Shown here: in pieces, positions 24,557 through 37,200 of the stretch
Position numbering within the stretch: the first letter of the stretch is position 1
Layout of the letters: every line of letters begins with the position of its first letter
NCBI RefSeq assembly: GCF_002105155.1
Contig: NW_019029007.1
Location: 186,001-250,000, forward strand
DNA: 64,000 nucleotides
Source: Lobosporangium transversale
Taxonomy: Eukaryota > Mortierellomycota > Mortierellomycetes > Mortierellales > Mortierellaceae
Direction: 5' to 3'
The notes under the pieces: generated by a model
What the model was told of the DNA's origin: nothing
Databases searched by the model: none
What the model saw: the letters and a program-made list of their open reading frames with translations, nothing else
Translations under genes and position numbers: made by a program

Positions 24557-25645
24557 CCTTTCACCTTTTGGTCTTTTGTATTCATCTTGCATCAGTGTCT
24601 TATTGCTTTACTCATCGAATGTATTATTGGTTTTAGGAGCGAGACGAAAATGATGCTTTGCATGCATTGCCAGACAATTCAGGCAGCCGCGCAAAACTGT
24701 AGTTCTTGCAAGACTAAACTAGCAAATTATTATTGCGATGTTTGTAGCTTTGGGATGATGACATCAAGAAAAATATCTATCACTGTGAAGATGTGGCATC
24801 TGCAGGATAGGACAAGGACTTGGACGAGATTACTTTCACTGCCAAAAGTGTAATGTGTGTATGAATATTCAGCTCCAGAACAATCACAAGTGTATTGAGA
24901 GGAATTTAGAATGTGATTGCCCAATCTGCGGCGAATTACATGTTCACGAGTACGACAACAGTTATTTTTATGGTACGTATCACTTTAACGACAAGTTGAA
25001 TGCTGGATACTCATGCATGGATTGAGATCATGAAACATATTCTATATCCTCGTATTTTGCTTTATTAGCATGTGGTCATTGTATCCATTCGAAGTGTCAT
25101 GAGGAACTACATCAAAATCTCGTACCAGTGCCCTACATGCTGGAAATCATTAGGCGACATGTCAGCATACTACTCAAAGATTGACTCGCTACTTGCAGAG
25201 CAGACAATGCCTCCAGAGTATGCAAATATCTTTTCTGTTGTTCTCTGTAAACGACTGTGAGGTTAAGTCCGAGGCACCATACCATTTCCTGTATCACAAA
25301 TGCGATAAATGCAAAGGATACAATACAAAAGTCTTGGAAACATTTAAGCGTGTCATGGATGGCCAAGTCCAACTTGTGGAAAACGCTACTGCAGCGGGAG
25401 CAGCGGGAGCAGTACCAGAGAACAATATCTCTGGAAGCAGTAGTGGCCATGCTGGGTCCTCTTCATCAGCAGGGGCAGGGCCTTCTTCATTGAATACCAA
25501 TGGAGGGTCTTCTTCCTCTGGCGCAGGAACAGGCGCGACATCTATCAGCCTGACAAATGTAACCTTACCCAGATCGCCATTGATAGACGAAAATGCGTCT
25601 GGTGACATGACCATGACTGGTATCTCTGGCAACTCAGCGCCGTAG
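23471..25645 (+). CDS. CHY and RING zinc-finger E3 ubiquitin ligase (RCHY1/PIRH2 type); frameshifted
   Basis: E3 ligase with three zinc-binding modules. The N-terminal 200 residues are Ser/Asn-rich with an acidic run (DEDEDEDEDEDEEEEEDEED, about 23684-23750). The CHY finger starts LGCKHYMRGCKLKANCCGKW and continues CRFCHDDASDH. The CTCHY finger has YYCDVC..FWDDD, YHCEDCGICR and FHCQKCNVC with NNHKCIE. The RING part reads CDCPICGEYM, then ACGHCIHSKCHEELHQ and YQCPTCWKS. A zinc ribbon (NDCEVKSE, then YHKCDKCKGYN) ends the conserved part, followed by a Gly/Ser-rich tail to TAG at 25643-25645. About six introns. One-base frame changes near 23760, 24753, 24791, 24938, 25122 and 25248 break an otherwise complete protein; both insertions and deletions occur, mostly in T, A or C runs. 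A T33 run sits in the intron at 24524-24556. Confidence 0.9.
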
Positions 25646-25812
25646 AATTATTTTCATTGTTGTGATCCTACATAAAAAATGTATAAAAATGTTTGTACAC
25701 CATTGATGCAACCTTGTTCCAGGAGAATGTCATTTTTGCTGATAGGAGAGATAGAGGAAGGGATTTGAGTCAAAAGCAATGAAGCACGTCACTGGTCACT
25801 GCCCCCAGCGGG

Positions 25813-25848
<36 letters not shown>

Positions 25849-26019
25849 AGAGGACCTTATTCTCTTTAGCTCTATTTTTGCTTGCACTCCACCTTTTTGC
25901 ACAGCAAGCATCAGGACCACGCACGGAACCAGAGCAGCATTCATCTTGATCGACCGCGTAAACCCTGTTAAAAAACATTGGACACACATTGCTGAACTGG
26001 TCTTCATCTTAGTGGCAAC
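25646..26019. repeat. intergenic with A35 homopolymer (25813-25847)
   Basis: Short intergenic region between tandem plus-strand genes. The longest perfect homopolymer noted in the window, 35 A, sits here. No gene recognised. Confidence 0.6.
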
Positions 26020-28382
26020 ATGACAGAAAACCTTTACCCCGTTGGAACCACCGTCTTTGCCAAACTCAAGGGATATCCTTGGTGGCCAGCGCGTGTAAGG
26101 AAAAAAAGAAAAAGAAAAAGAAAAAAAAAAGAGCAATGAATGCACACTATTTCTTCATAGGAAAAGTACACCTGAACAGAAACCAATGTTGACAATATCC
26201 TGTTATTGGCTTTTTTTTTTTTTTTTTCTTTAATTGCTGCCATGGGATGTACTTGTAGATTGAGAATGAACAGGACCTACCAGTCAATGTTAGTAGCAAG
26301 AAACCAAAACAGAGACCCATTTGGCCAGTTTTTTTTCTTTGGTTCATACGACTAGTAAGTAGTTTTCGCGTCGGACTGTTGCGAGCTCTTAAAAACACCT
26401 CTCGATACGTCTAGCAGCAAAGACCAGAGTCAAGAACAACGCTAGATTGGAAAAGTGTTGGAATGCTTTCGACCACACTATATTATTACAAACCAGTAGT
26501 GTTTCTTGTAGCATGGTCGGCAATCAAAGAGTTGCGTGGATGAACAGCATCGCTATGCTTATTTTTTGAGAAAGAGAGAGAGAGAAAGAGGAAGATGGTG
26601 GCTGTATACTGCCTAATAGCCATTTAAGCTGCTGAGCAGTATCAGGAGATAGCACTGGAAGTACGGATTGCAATGGAAGATAGATGTGAGGAACTGGCAG
26701 CAGAGATTAAGTCTTGACTATTTTGACATCTGTCTTTTTTTTGCACAGCTATCCTTCTTTTTATCCTTGGACACTGAGCAGAAGATAAAGTTCCCTTCTC
26801 TTCGTTTAGAAAGCCGGCAATAGGGCGTTCTTATGGTTTCACTATTACTCCTGTTTCTGACATTGCCTTGCAATTCTTCTTTCTGCCTTTATCTTAGTGG
26901 CTGGTTCGGGACCACAGAACTCAAACCATTTGATCCTGCCTCAGCTGAGAAAACAAAGTCAACTCTCAAGAGAGGGAGTGCTTTAAGGACTGCACTGGGT
27001 GAGGCTTTAGATCCAAGTATTATCGCACATCGAATTACAGGCGATGCCGAGGAAGATGACGACGATGACGACGATCAAGTAGCAGCAACACCATCCAAGA
27101 CGAATGCCTCCGAAAGACCAAAAGAACGACACAAAAAGGCCAGACTAATGTGGAGAAGAAAAGACGACCAAGCACTTCAGAGGACCAAACTGCAAAAAGA
27201 AAGGTCTCCAAGAAGACGGCATCGGTTGAAGATGATAATAATGAGTTAGCCAAGGTGTGTGTAATGCAGTTTGGGATATACTAAAAATAGCTGGGTCATG
27301 GCATAATTAGAACTATTTCCGGGATCATTGTTTATTATTGACACATTGACCTCCGTGCCTCTAGCCTTCCATTAAGCGAACGGCAAGTGCGCCTCGCTCC
27401 CGCCTCGAGTCAGACTTCAAGAGCGTGGATGATGATATTAGCATTGGAGATACAAGCAATGGACGTACGAAACAATCGGAAGATGACGCAGGGGACGCGG
27501 GAGACTTGAGAGCAAAGAAGAGGATTAAGAGTATGCCATAGTTCTGCGTCAATATTTTGAGCGATGAGAGAAAGTGTTCGCATTATATCAAGCTAATAAC
27601 ATCTTTTGGAAATAAAATAGGTGGCCAGCCCAGCGAGCGTCTTCTGAAACTCCGACATAAGCTGCAGAAATTGCTTCTGGTGGAAGGCCTTTCAGACGAT
27701 GTTTTGATTCAGGTATAAAAAAAAACATTTGCTTTTTCTCTTTCTTATTGGGTACCCTAATCTAATATCCTCCTATCCTTACGCTACTAGAATCTGGAGC
27801 GTGCGGACCCAATCCTCGCCGAAGTAGAAGCATTTGACATTGATTTACAAATGCTTAAGGTATATCAAGTATCCTTGTATATATATAGTTTCAAAATTCA
27901 CAAGCAGAAAGATATGAACATATTGTAATGTTGCTTTTTCATTTTTCGTTAGGATACCAAAATTGGTCGATTAATGAAAAAGATCTCGGCACTTCAGTTC
28001 AGCCAGGACCCTCACAAAATCGTTGAAAGATCAGTAAAGCTCATCAAACAATATAAACATGATGGAAAAGGCACAGGAACATGGCGAGATTTTGAACACG
28101 AGCGTAGACAAGGGAACAGAATCGTCTACACCTGTTACAGAGACAGCACCTGTCGTGGCCGATAAAAACTCCAATGCTGCCGAGGCGGAGCATGAAATGG
28201 CGACCGCGCCGCTGGCCAATTCAAACAATAATATCTCAGATCCTTCAGCACCTGCGCCAGAAGCTGTAATGGCAGCCATGGCAGCCATTGTAGGAACAAG
28301 CACAGTTGATCCGCCTGCCAGCTCAATCGAACCTGTTGCAGCTCAAGATGACCAAGCATCAACAGGAAACAATGTGGTATAA
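26020..28382 (+). CDS. PWWP-domain chromatin protein with LEDGF/HDGF-like IBD domain; frameshifted
   Basis: Exon 1 (26020-26094) encodes MTENLYPVGTTVFAKLKGYP then WWPAR, the PWWP motif that reads methylated H3K36. Exon 2 (26259-26354) gives IENEQDLPVN..RPIWPVFF..GSYDY with one extra T in an eight-T run. Exon 3 starts at 26898 and completes the PWWP fold with GWFGTTELKPFDPASAEK. A charged, Ser/Thr-rich linker follows (SASVEDDNNELAK-type). Four small exons (about 27364-27532, 27621-27714, 27792-27860, 27954-28060) then encode a helical bundle: ERLLKLRHKLQKLLL, RADPILAEVEAFDIDLQMLK, DTKIGRLMKKISAL, HKIVERSVKLIKQYKH. This matches the integrase-binding/TFIIS-N-like domain of LEDGF/HDGF2. An Ala/Pro-rich tail in a shifted frame stops at 28382. 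It likely recruits transcription partners to H3K36me3 chromatin. Linker frame near 27120 is uncertain. Confidence 0.82.
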
Positions 28383-28676
28383 AGCGCGCCCAAAAATGGT
28401 CTTAACTGAAATAGCCAATCATCAGGAAATTGACTAGAGAAGGGTAGGAAATATCGGTGCAGCAGCAAGAAAAAGGAAAAGAAAAGAAAAAAACAGCCCA
28501 CAATGCCATAATTCTCAATGATTCATTCTAAAGCATTATGGAAATTAAATACAGTTATTAAATATGGAACAGAATTGGAAGAGATGATTTTTAATAATTT
28601 ACATGGGCATAGTTCTCGGAAGTGCTGATTTAACAATGTTGATATAATGTGTTTGTTTATGCAACTATCGCTCAAA

Positions 28677-29095
28677 TTATTTTTTCTTGAGAGTGGAGCG
28701 ACGACCTTGACCTGGTGAACAGTAACATTTGTTTTAGCATACAATCCATATTGAAATTAAAAAAATAAAAACAAAAAAACAAAAAAATATATTCAAAGTT
28801 AAACAGTTACCTTCTTTGGAGGTCCTTTACCACGCTTCTTGCGCTCTGCAAGATCTTCGAGGCGTGTCTTCTCTGTTTGGTCAATAAGATTCATCTCTGG
28901 ACCATCCTCGTGATCTCGCGCAACTTGATCTGCTTCACGTTTGGATAGTATGAATTGATAGTAGGTCCGATGAGTCGCTGACGAAGGATCTTATTACCCG
29001 TTGGATGTTCTGCGGGTTATACACATTCCCGAAAATTGCACATGAAATCTTGTTCAGCAATGCGAGTTTGTTTGTCGCCTGGGTCGTCAGGACAT
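28677..29095 (-). CDS. mitochondrial small ribosomal subunit protein mS33 (MRPS33/Rsm27); frameshifted
   Basis: About 100-residue mitoribosomal protein. Readable blocks are LNKISCAIFGNVYNPQN, GNKILRQRLIGPTINSYYP, KREADQVARDHEDGPEMNLI, KTRLEDLAERKKRGKGPPKK and, after an intron (about 28721-28811), GQGRRSTLKKK with the stop at 28679-28677. Basic C-terminus and length fit the family. The ATG at 29095-29093 is the likely start. Three or four one-base frame changes separate the blocks, and one base at the splice junction is unresolved (GGT versus GT). It is convergent with the PWWP gene and divergent from the WD40 gene. Confidence 0.8.
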
Positions 29096-29375
29096 GATGA
29101 ATGGTTTAAATATGAAGAGTTTAGAATGGATCCGATCGTTTTGTGTATAATTTCTGTTCAAAAGCCATTAGTCACGTGGTAATTGGCTACTACAACGGAA
29201 GCAAGTTATCTCCTGGAAAAGCATAGCCTTCCTGATCGCAAACTAACATAAAAAATCTTTTAGGCTTGCAAAATCCCTTTTACTAAAGGTACTTATTCAT
29301 CTAACCCGTCTCGCATCACGCAGTCTTCAACAACTAAAGTCATCGTATTTGTATTATTGCAAAAAAAAATACAGG

Positions 29376-31804
29376 ATGAGCGTCACCAGTGAGGAAATCA
29401 ACTATCTAATTTTTCGGTACCTTCAAGAGTCAGGTAAGGCTCCGCTTTGAGGGCATCACTAGTATCACCAACGTGATTTTATAAAATAACACATACCACT
29501 CGTCTATTTCAGGATTTGTTCATACAGGATTTTCCTTTCAGAATGAGTCACATATCCACAAGTCTGAATATCGGAATGCAAATGTTCAACCAGGTGCTCT
29601 CGTGAGTGTGATTCAAAAAGGCTTACTGTATATGGATTTAGAGCTTCAATGTTAATGAGGTAAGTAGACCTGAATCTCTCAATGTCGTGCCCTGGATCTA
29701 ATTTGTAGTGTAATTTTTATTTTACTTCTCGATACACATTATTTTAACAAGACCTTGCCATGAATTTTCCATCACTATCATTTACGACTTATCAAAACCA
29801 GGATGGAACTGAACGGGAATGTACGGGACCAGTGGCACTTATTGGACCTCATCGCTGTGATAAGCAAGGCAAAAATCAAGGCGTGATGATTTAGTTGGGA
29901 AGGGTAATAAACGAGATCGAAAAGAGAGTAAACGGCCTCGAGAGCAGCAACAAGGTCGAGACAAGCGCCTGAGAACAGAACTTGATGAAGATGATAAGGA
30001 TGACGACCCCATTGTAGATACTGACCAAGTTGAGGATGTTTCCTGTTGGCACGCGTATGTCCAATGTCGAGTATTCTCTCATGCTAAATGTATATTAGAA
30101 TGGACACCTTACTCTTCTTTTTTTTTACGCGTGCATGTGTGATTTATGGGATAAACTAGCTGTGGAAATAATGGATGCGGCGGAGGTGAAGATCATACCA
30201 GCAAGCGATGCTATTACTTTGAAAGGCCACACTGCGGATGTATTTGTATGCTCATGGAGTCCTACCTCACCCTTATTGCTGGCATCCGGGTATGTGTCTG
30301 ATTTACAGAATGCGAAAATTGCGCAGTCATCTTGATCATATCTTTATCTAATATTCCAATCATTCTTTAATACAATTACTAGGTCAGGGATGCAACGGCT
30401 CGTATATGGCAAATACCCAGTAGCACCGATGACGCCCTGCTGGAACCAATTGTGCTAAAGCATCTGCCAGCATTAACAGACAGCAATAGAGATGTCACGA
30501 CAATGGATTGGAATGTAAGACTAATGTGCACGCAAGTCGCAAGGCTCGAAAACCTATCATTTTCATCTAGAATCATTAAGAAGAGTTTACAGACGCATGA
30601 GATTATTATTTTATTCTAATATACCTATTTATTTATTTATTTATTTTTCTGGATAGGCTTCAGGAACACTTCTTGCTACAGGATTTTATGATGGACAGGC
30701 TCGAATCTGGACGCAGCGCGGACAACTGAGATATTTGATGAGCCAACATCGTGGACCGATCTTTGCTCTAAAATGGAATAAAAAAGGCAACTATATCCTC
30801 ACAGGAAGTTTAGATCACACTACGATTGTGGGGACGCTACAACAGGGGACGCTAGACAGCAACATGAGTTTCATACTGGCGCAGTACTAGATGTAGATTG
30901 GCTTGACAACACCACATTCGCGACATCATCGTCTGATGGGAAAGTGTATGTATGCAAAGTAGATAGCTCTGAGCCCGTCAAGGTGTTTGATGGACATAAG
31001 GACGAAGTAAACGCTGTTCGCTGGGACCCTTTAGGAGAACTTCTTGCGTCGTGTTCAGATGATAAAACAGCAAAGGTAGTGTTGGTTTTTGTATTCAAAA
31101 AGTCTGATGTCGATATACTTTTTTTCCTTTTTCTTTTTTTTCCTCCATCACCCTCTAACTCGATCATTTTCATGTAGATTTGGACTATGTCGCGGGACGA
31201 ATGTCTATTTGATCTTACGAATCATACTGAAGCTGTCTATGATATGACGTGGGCACCTCATGAAGCATCATCAAAGGAGCCAAGGATTCTGGCGACAGCC
31301 TCGTTCGACATGACAGTGAGACTATGGGATGCTAGAAATGGCGATAACCTTCGTGTCCTCTCAAGACATACCGAAGCAGTATACTCTGTTGCTTTCAATC
31401 CAACTGGTACACATCTTGCCACTGGGTCTCCAGACACGACAATCAATATATGGAGAGTGCAGGTCTGTTAATCATTTAAGATTTCATGCCACTCCTTCGA
31501 TATTTTACTTTAAGGCATGTTATTAACCCAAAAAAATACTTTGCTATTCTTTTTTTTTTTTTTTTTTTTTTTTTTGAGTAGGATGGAGCACTTGTCAAGA
31601 CATATCAAGGAGAAGGCGGGATTTTTGAAGTGGACTGGAATAGCACAGGAGACAAACTTGCGGCATGTGTGGCCAACGGCACTGTAAGGAAGAACATGCT
31701 TATAGTGCTTGTGGTAGACTATGACTCTGATGGCCTTACTAATTCCTAGCATGAACGTTATATTTAATTTTCAATAGCTTGTAGTCGCCCATGTCAAGCT
31801 TTAA
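29376..31804 (+). CDS. TBL1/Sif2/Ebi-type LisH-WD40 protein; few frameshifts
   Basis: Corepressor scaffold (TBL1XR1 in NCoR/SMRT, Sif2 in Set3C). Exon 1 starts [19 protein letters not shown], exon 2 continues [20 protein letters not shown] and ends [16 protein letters not shown]: this is the LisH plus F-box-like N-terminus of TBL1. An acidic/basic linker follows (about 29890-30050). WD repeats: [146 protein letters not shown], then [19 protein letters not shown], as in the last TBL1 blade, and the stop at 31802-31804. About eight introns; one holds a T27-type tract (31550-31576). Frame changes near 29645, 29880, 30100 and 30830. Confidence 0.87.
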
Positions 31805-31924
31805 TGGTTGCATTTATAATAGCTCTGTAAACATCGATACCCACATTCATATAAAGAATATTTTTGAAAACGTAATGAACCTAAAAAAGTACACTTCTCA
31901 TTAACTCTTGATCTGTAAAAACTC

Positions 31925-32884
31925 ATGTCATCTGCTGACAATACATCCCTGCTCACTGAGGCGACAGCGCTCATTACTTCATGGAGAAATGCACTTTCGC
32001 TATCGCCTGCAGAACTGCGACCGATTCTAATCGTAGGCTTTTATTTATTTTTTTTTTTATTTTTTTATCTTTTTTTTAAAAAACGTAATATGCTCAACTC
32101 TCATAAATCCTCACTTTCTGAATAGGCATGCACGCTGGCAGGAGCCAATTTCCCCAAGCTACTCATCCCGCTGGTCCAACAGGCTTTAACAGATATTGCC
32201 GAAGGGTCACTATCGATTTCACTGACTCCTGTCGTTTCCTCTTCAGATATCTTGCCAAATCAAGTACATTTCATTCGTAGGCTTCGGGAAGCGCTTTATA
32301 AAGGATCGGCCTTGTGCGGCGGTCCCTATGGCATCAATGCTCTTGGCGCTGTGAATTTCGCGCTTGATCCGGATCTAGTAACAGCTGTGAACAACCATGG
32401 GCCTGTGCGTGGACCGAAAAATGCTACGACTCCTGAAGAATACTATAGGCGTGGCCGGGATCTCTTTCAGGCTATTTATCAGCATCACAGTAAGTCCGAA
32501 AACCATCCCATTATTATTGGTGACTAAAGATCATATGCTTTATTAACCTATAATTTCCTTTTAACAAAAAAAAAAAAAAAAAAAAAAAAAAAGCCGAGCC
32601 GATCCTTAGAAAATTGGAAACAGCAGTCAAGATTTGGTGCAAAGCATTCTCGTTGACACATATGGAAGAGTGTTGAGTGACACCTCAATAATATCTATCC
32701 CTGAGACGGAGCTATGTCTGGTAGCGGTACTAGTACCGCTTAATGTCCCTCCTCAATTGAAGAGCCACATCTATGGCGCAAGAAATGGGGTGTCCCAATG
32801 GAGCAGGTGCGACAACTTGTGTCTGTGGCTGAAACGATTACACATTGGGTTCATAACCATGCAAACGAGAAGAGTTTGTTATAG
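31925..32884 (+). CDS. AhpD-like/carboxymuconolactone-decarboxylase-fold protein
   Basis: Three exons: 31925 to about 32030 (MSSADNTSLLTEATALITSW), about 32127-32489, and about 32593-32884 after an A-rich intron end. Readable features are RLREALYKGSALCGGPYGIN, a PEEYYRRGRDLFQAIYQHH segment, VDTYGRVLSDTSIISIPETE and ELCLVAVLVPLNVPPQLKSH then IYGARN..V..EQVRQLVSVAE. The last block resembles the all-helical AhpD/CMD core (helix with ELxxVAVL, then H..GA.N.G....EV). No CxxC pair is visible, so peroxidase activity is doubtful. A single-base shift occurs near 32615 and 32790. It may be a mitochondrial fungal family; the function is unknown. Confidence 0.7.
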
Positions 32885-32945
32885 ACTAGTACTCTATGTT
32901 TTTTTTTATTTTAGTTTTTTCTGATTGAAAAAGGAGGATTTTTTT

Positions 32946-33896
32946 TCAGTAAAATTCATCAAAAGGCCGTGTATCATTGTAACAAGACTCAAAAACCCGT
33001 TAACAGCTCTTTCTGCTGCAGTGCGAGATGGACATTCAGGATTGGCCTCGACCGAAAGAATAGCGCGTCGCTTTACACACTCTTGATGTTGCTTTGTAAA
33101 CGTATAATTTCCACGTCTCACCTCACGCAACCAGTTACAATCTCCACTTAGTGCAGCTGCACGAATCTAGCTCGACATATGAACAATGATGATGATAACA
33201 TTAAAATAAAATTAGTAGTAGAAAAAAGACGAACAAAAATTGTGTCGTACACTAAGAAAATACCGTCTACACAGGTGTAAAAAAAAAAAAAAGGTACCTC
33301 ACTGCACGCATGATGACGAAGGTTGTCCCACTCGACATTAAAGACACAATGGTCATACATATGTATCATCTCATGAATCATTGTGTGCTCCTGGTGTTTT
33401 TTACTGAAAAATCCATTTTGACAAAGCATGATACCATGATCTTTGGAGAATCCACCAGATTTATCTTGTCGCAAGGAACACATTCGAGCATCTCTCTGGT
33501 CAGTGGGCAGCCAGCCTTTGCCAAATTGCTCATCATGAACCGTACGCCCGGACCTAAGATAATTAATATCAAGGACACTTTTGAGTTCATGCACCTTTTC
33601 TGTGACGCTTTTATCAAGTTTACAAACTGAGGGGGAAACTGTAACCTACTGCTCTTAATAAGACGCTCTTTGTGAAGCTCACATTGCTTTCGATCTGCTT
33701 TATCAACCTCAGCTTGGAATTCTTCAGGGGTTAGACCAATACCAGTAATAAGTGAGAGAGTCTTTCTCCAGCGTTCAAATGACTTGTTTTCCTTCCTTTC
33801 CTTCTCTGAGGCACTTCCGCTCGCAGTTGCCCAGGTTGAGGACTCAAATGATTTCGGCGTCTGTTCTACAGGCACTTCCGTGGGCGCTTGTGCCAT
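32946..33896 (-). CDS. ATP23: mitochondrial inner membrane metalloprotease ATP23; frameshifted
   Basis: Intermembrane-space zinc protease and chaperone that matures Atp6 and helps F1Fo assembly. It starts MAQAPTEVPVEQTPKSFESS at 33896. The conserved body includes KADRKQCELHKERLIKSS, RMCSLRQDKSGGFSKDHGIM, LCQNGFFSKKHQEHTMIHEM and IHMYDHCVFNVEWDNL, with HEMIH as the HExxH zinc site. RHHACSE ends exon 1; after an intron (about 33175-33298) IRAAALSGDCNWLREVRRGN continues, with ECVKRRAILSVEANPECP and the C-terminal cysteine pattern. The stop is 32948-32946 (reading FESCYNDTRPFDEFY after one missing G near 33000). A second frame change lies near 33600. Confidence 0.93.
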
Positions 33897-34264
33897 TTTG
33901 AATAGTTGGAATGGGGATGGCTGGTTGGTTTGTTGTAATGCTGCAACTAATGAAAATTATTTCAATGTCCTACTTCAATGTCCTGTTTTTATATAACATT
34001 ACCATTTTGGGAACAGGAATAGATCCGGCGGGGCTTGGTGTTTACTCAACACTTGCAGGGCGAAAAGTGCCTGCCTTCAACCACCTCCATTACCCAGCAC
34101 GTCTCTACGCCATTCACTACAAGTTTTATGACAAATGGCCTCTAACTGCTGCGTCTGAAGGTATTGTCGAGACCAGGTGCGAAATTGTTTTTTCACTATT
34201 CCAAAAGAGCATAGGATATCCACTCACTTATGAACAACTCTTTTAGCATAAACCTAGATACAAC
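33897..34264. other. divergent intergenic region; weak ORF 33911-34246
   Basis: An open plus-strand frame from ATG 33911 encodes GTGIDPAGLGVYSTLAGRKV and similar non-repetitive sequence. I do not recognise it; it could be the 5' part of the PPR gene with missed splicing, or chance. Otherwise it is the shared promoter of ATP23 and the PPR gene. Confidence 0.35.
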
Positions 34265-37200
34265 ATGTCGAAATCTAGAGCTATTCAATGGCCAACTGTA
34301 GTTATCAGCTCCCTTCCCAAGTCTCATTCAATACATGGAACATCGCCAGCTAACTTGCCATTCAGTACTCCGCGACAACATTTGCGCATGAAGACACATA
34401 GATTGTCTTCAGAAATATCAACTTCAAAGCTTTCATATGATCAATCTTTCGAGGCGACACCGTTTGCAAAAAATCAATGCTGTTCCCAACAAACGCGTAA
34501 CCCCACTACGTGCCCGGTCTTTAAGCCAGTGCATTTGCACTACAAGTTATTTCTTTGAATCTTTGAACGTACTTGCGCCAAAGTGTAAGATATTGAACTC
34601 GACTACAAATCGCTTTGGATACCGACAATATCGCCAGTCTCACACCTCAAGCGCATCTAATGCGCAAAACCTTCAAGCTAGTGCCGCGACTCGGCCTTCC
34701 ACTGACAATAGCAGTCCGCAGCGCTCACGAAGGACTCGTGGCTCCAGACTAGCTGACTTCTTTTCAAACAGTACGCCATCAAACACTCATAATACCCCCA
34801 ACATTGTCGTAAATTCTGTGAAGTCTTCAAAAAAAAAGAATACGTCAATAAGACAACCTCGCCATTCCTCAGCTGCAATACATATCAAGAAGGCGGTCGT
34901 GGCTCTCGATAACTTGAGATTATTAATATATCCAGATCGATTTTATACTCACTCGTCCCACTTGGGACGTAACGACATATCACAGAGCATTAATGGAAAA
35001 GCACCGTATACCATCATCCATAGTCCCACCACTGCCAGCGCTTCAGCAACTCTATAATATCCTTTTCACATCGAGACACATTAACTTACTTACACCGGCT
35101 GATTGGGACGCCTATATTTTCTGGCTCTCACACCATAAGGACTATCATATGCTAAGCTTAGTTCATCTACCATCCTTGGTAATCCAAAGTTAGCACGTAA
35201 ATGCAGTGCTCAATCATACATCTTACTCACCGAGGCTCGATTACACACACTTGTTAATGGGAAGCAGTCCATCCTGGATCACTCAGAGTCAAATATGCGA
35301 TCAGAGGATACAAAACAAACAAATGGGCTGGATTTGCCTATTATTCAATCACCATCAGAGCTTGTGGAAAATACGATTGAGTACATGAAAGCCCATAAAG
35401 TCCTTCGCAATGCAGATCTCTATCGTCTCTGGCTTGCCACAGCATTTCAGGAAAGGGACTGGCATGCAGGGATAAAGGCTTGGAAGCAGATGGAGTCTGA
35501 AAAAAAGAGCTTGCCTCTACCTTCGATCGCTACGATTGCATATGCCATTCAAAGCTATATCCATACTGATGAGATTACGAAGACAGTAAAGTTACTTGGC
35601 TCGGTTATAGATCGATATATCTCCATTCAACAGCAGCAAAGTGGTATCGATCTTCTAGATGTAACACCGCTTGTTGTGACAAGCGGGAGTACTGGAGGAA
35701 ACACCACGGATATGGAGGCGGCTGATGGAAGGATAGAGTTCCTGAGACGACGAAAACAAGCCATACAAAGCCTTGCCACATCGCAAGGGAAGTCGATTGC
35801 TGCTCGGACTCCTAGTTCAATCGAGGGATGGAAGGCTGTCATCAATCCTATATTAATTGAAGTCATATGCCTGGGGCGGGATGAGCATGGGTTCCCACTG
35901 GCCATGGAATTGGCGCTCGATCTATTTGAGAAAGGACATGCTCTTGATGAGATCCAATTTCAGTATTTAATTCGATCCATTGCAGCTAACAAAAATTCAC
36001 AGAAAGCTATGGGGTTTATGAGGCGTTTAGTTGAAATGAATAAATGGACCCAACTTGGCTCACCAAAAACACATAATATCGAGATTGAACGCGTTTTACA
36101 GAGCCTAAACGATCAGAATAGCGCGAAAAGCCCGATTGAATCAAGGAGAATAATGACAGAACTTGGGCTTCAGGAGATTCTGAGGCAAGCGAGTAATGAC
36201 CATGATTTTGATCGCGTTCAGGATATGATCCAGGAGCTGACCGATCAGGAACTCCCATTGGCAGCAGACGTGTCGGAAAAGGTCATAATTGATCTAACGA
36301 TGAATCATCGATTCGGAGCCGCCCTTGAGGTATTGGACAAATCTTTGCGAGACAATCATGTACCATCTATCAGTGCCTTGAACCGTTTGTTACGTGGCTT
36401 GGTTAAGAGTGACATGTTGGACGAGTCAGTAGAGCTGTTTCGTAATTTGGCTGAGAACCATGGCGTCAAGCCTGATGTCCACATGTACCGCAATGTCTTG
36501 AAGTTGACGGCAGCATACGGACAGCCCCCCATGACACGAAGAATACTATCAATACTCGAAGGACTGGGCGTGAAGCGAGATGGCGAAATGTACCTACAAC
36601 TGATGCTGACCTATGTTCGTTCAGAGAACCTGTCAGAGGCTATCAAAGTATTTGAGGAGATGGATCGTTCTGGAATAGCAAACGAGATCAAGCACATCAA
36701 TGCTCTACTCGAAGGGGCTGTTCGACACTCAATACCAGCAACAGTTGTTGGCATCTTAGAGATCATGTCATCACAGAAAATACGTCCAAATGCTCAAACT
36801 TGGAACATCCTCCTTGGTGGCGCATTAAGGGCCCGAGATCGACTGTTTGCTCGTGAGTTGTACCAAGAACTTTGCCACTCGTCTTGGGTGATACAGAGGA
36901 TAGGTCTGATGGATCCCTTCACGCATCTCGTCATCCAGAGACTTTTCAACTTCTTATGAATTCATTTGCAGATCGATATGGTGTCGAATCAACACTAAAA
37001 CTACTAAAGGAAGCATTAGATGCTGGATATCCTAGTCGCGTGGCATCGAGCATGTACCGAGAATTGTTGGGCAAAAGCTGTAAACGAGGAAGGGAGCTGT
37101 TGGCTATGAATTTTATCGACTATTACGACAGTCTGAAAATGTTAGAAATAGGACTTTCCGAAGGGCGATGGTCAGGGATCGCCAGACCATGCCGTAACAT

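Noticed and set aside
32906..33151. Plus- and minus-strand short frames as separate genes
   Set aside because: They are the last exon of ATP23 and its shadow.
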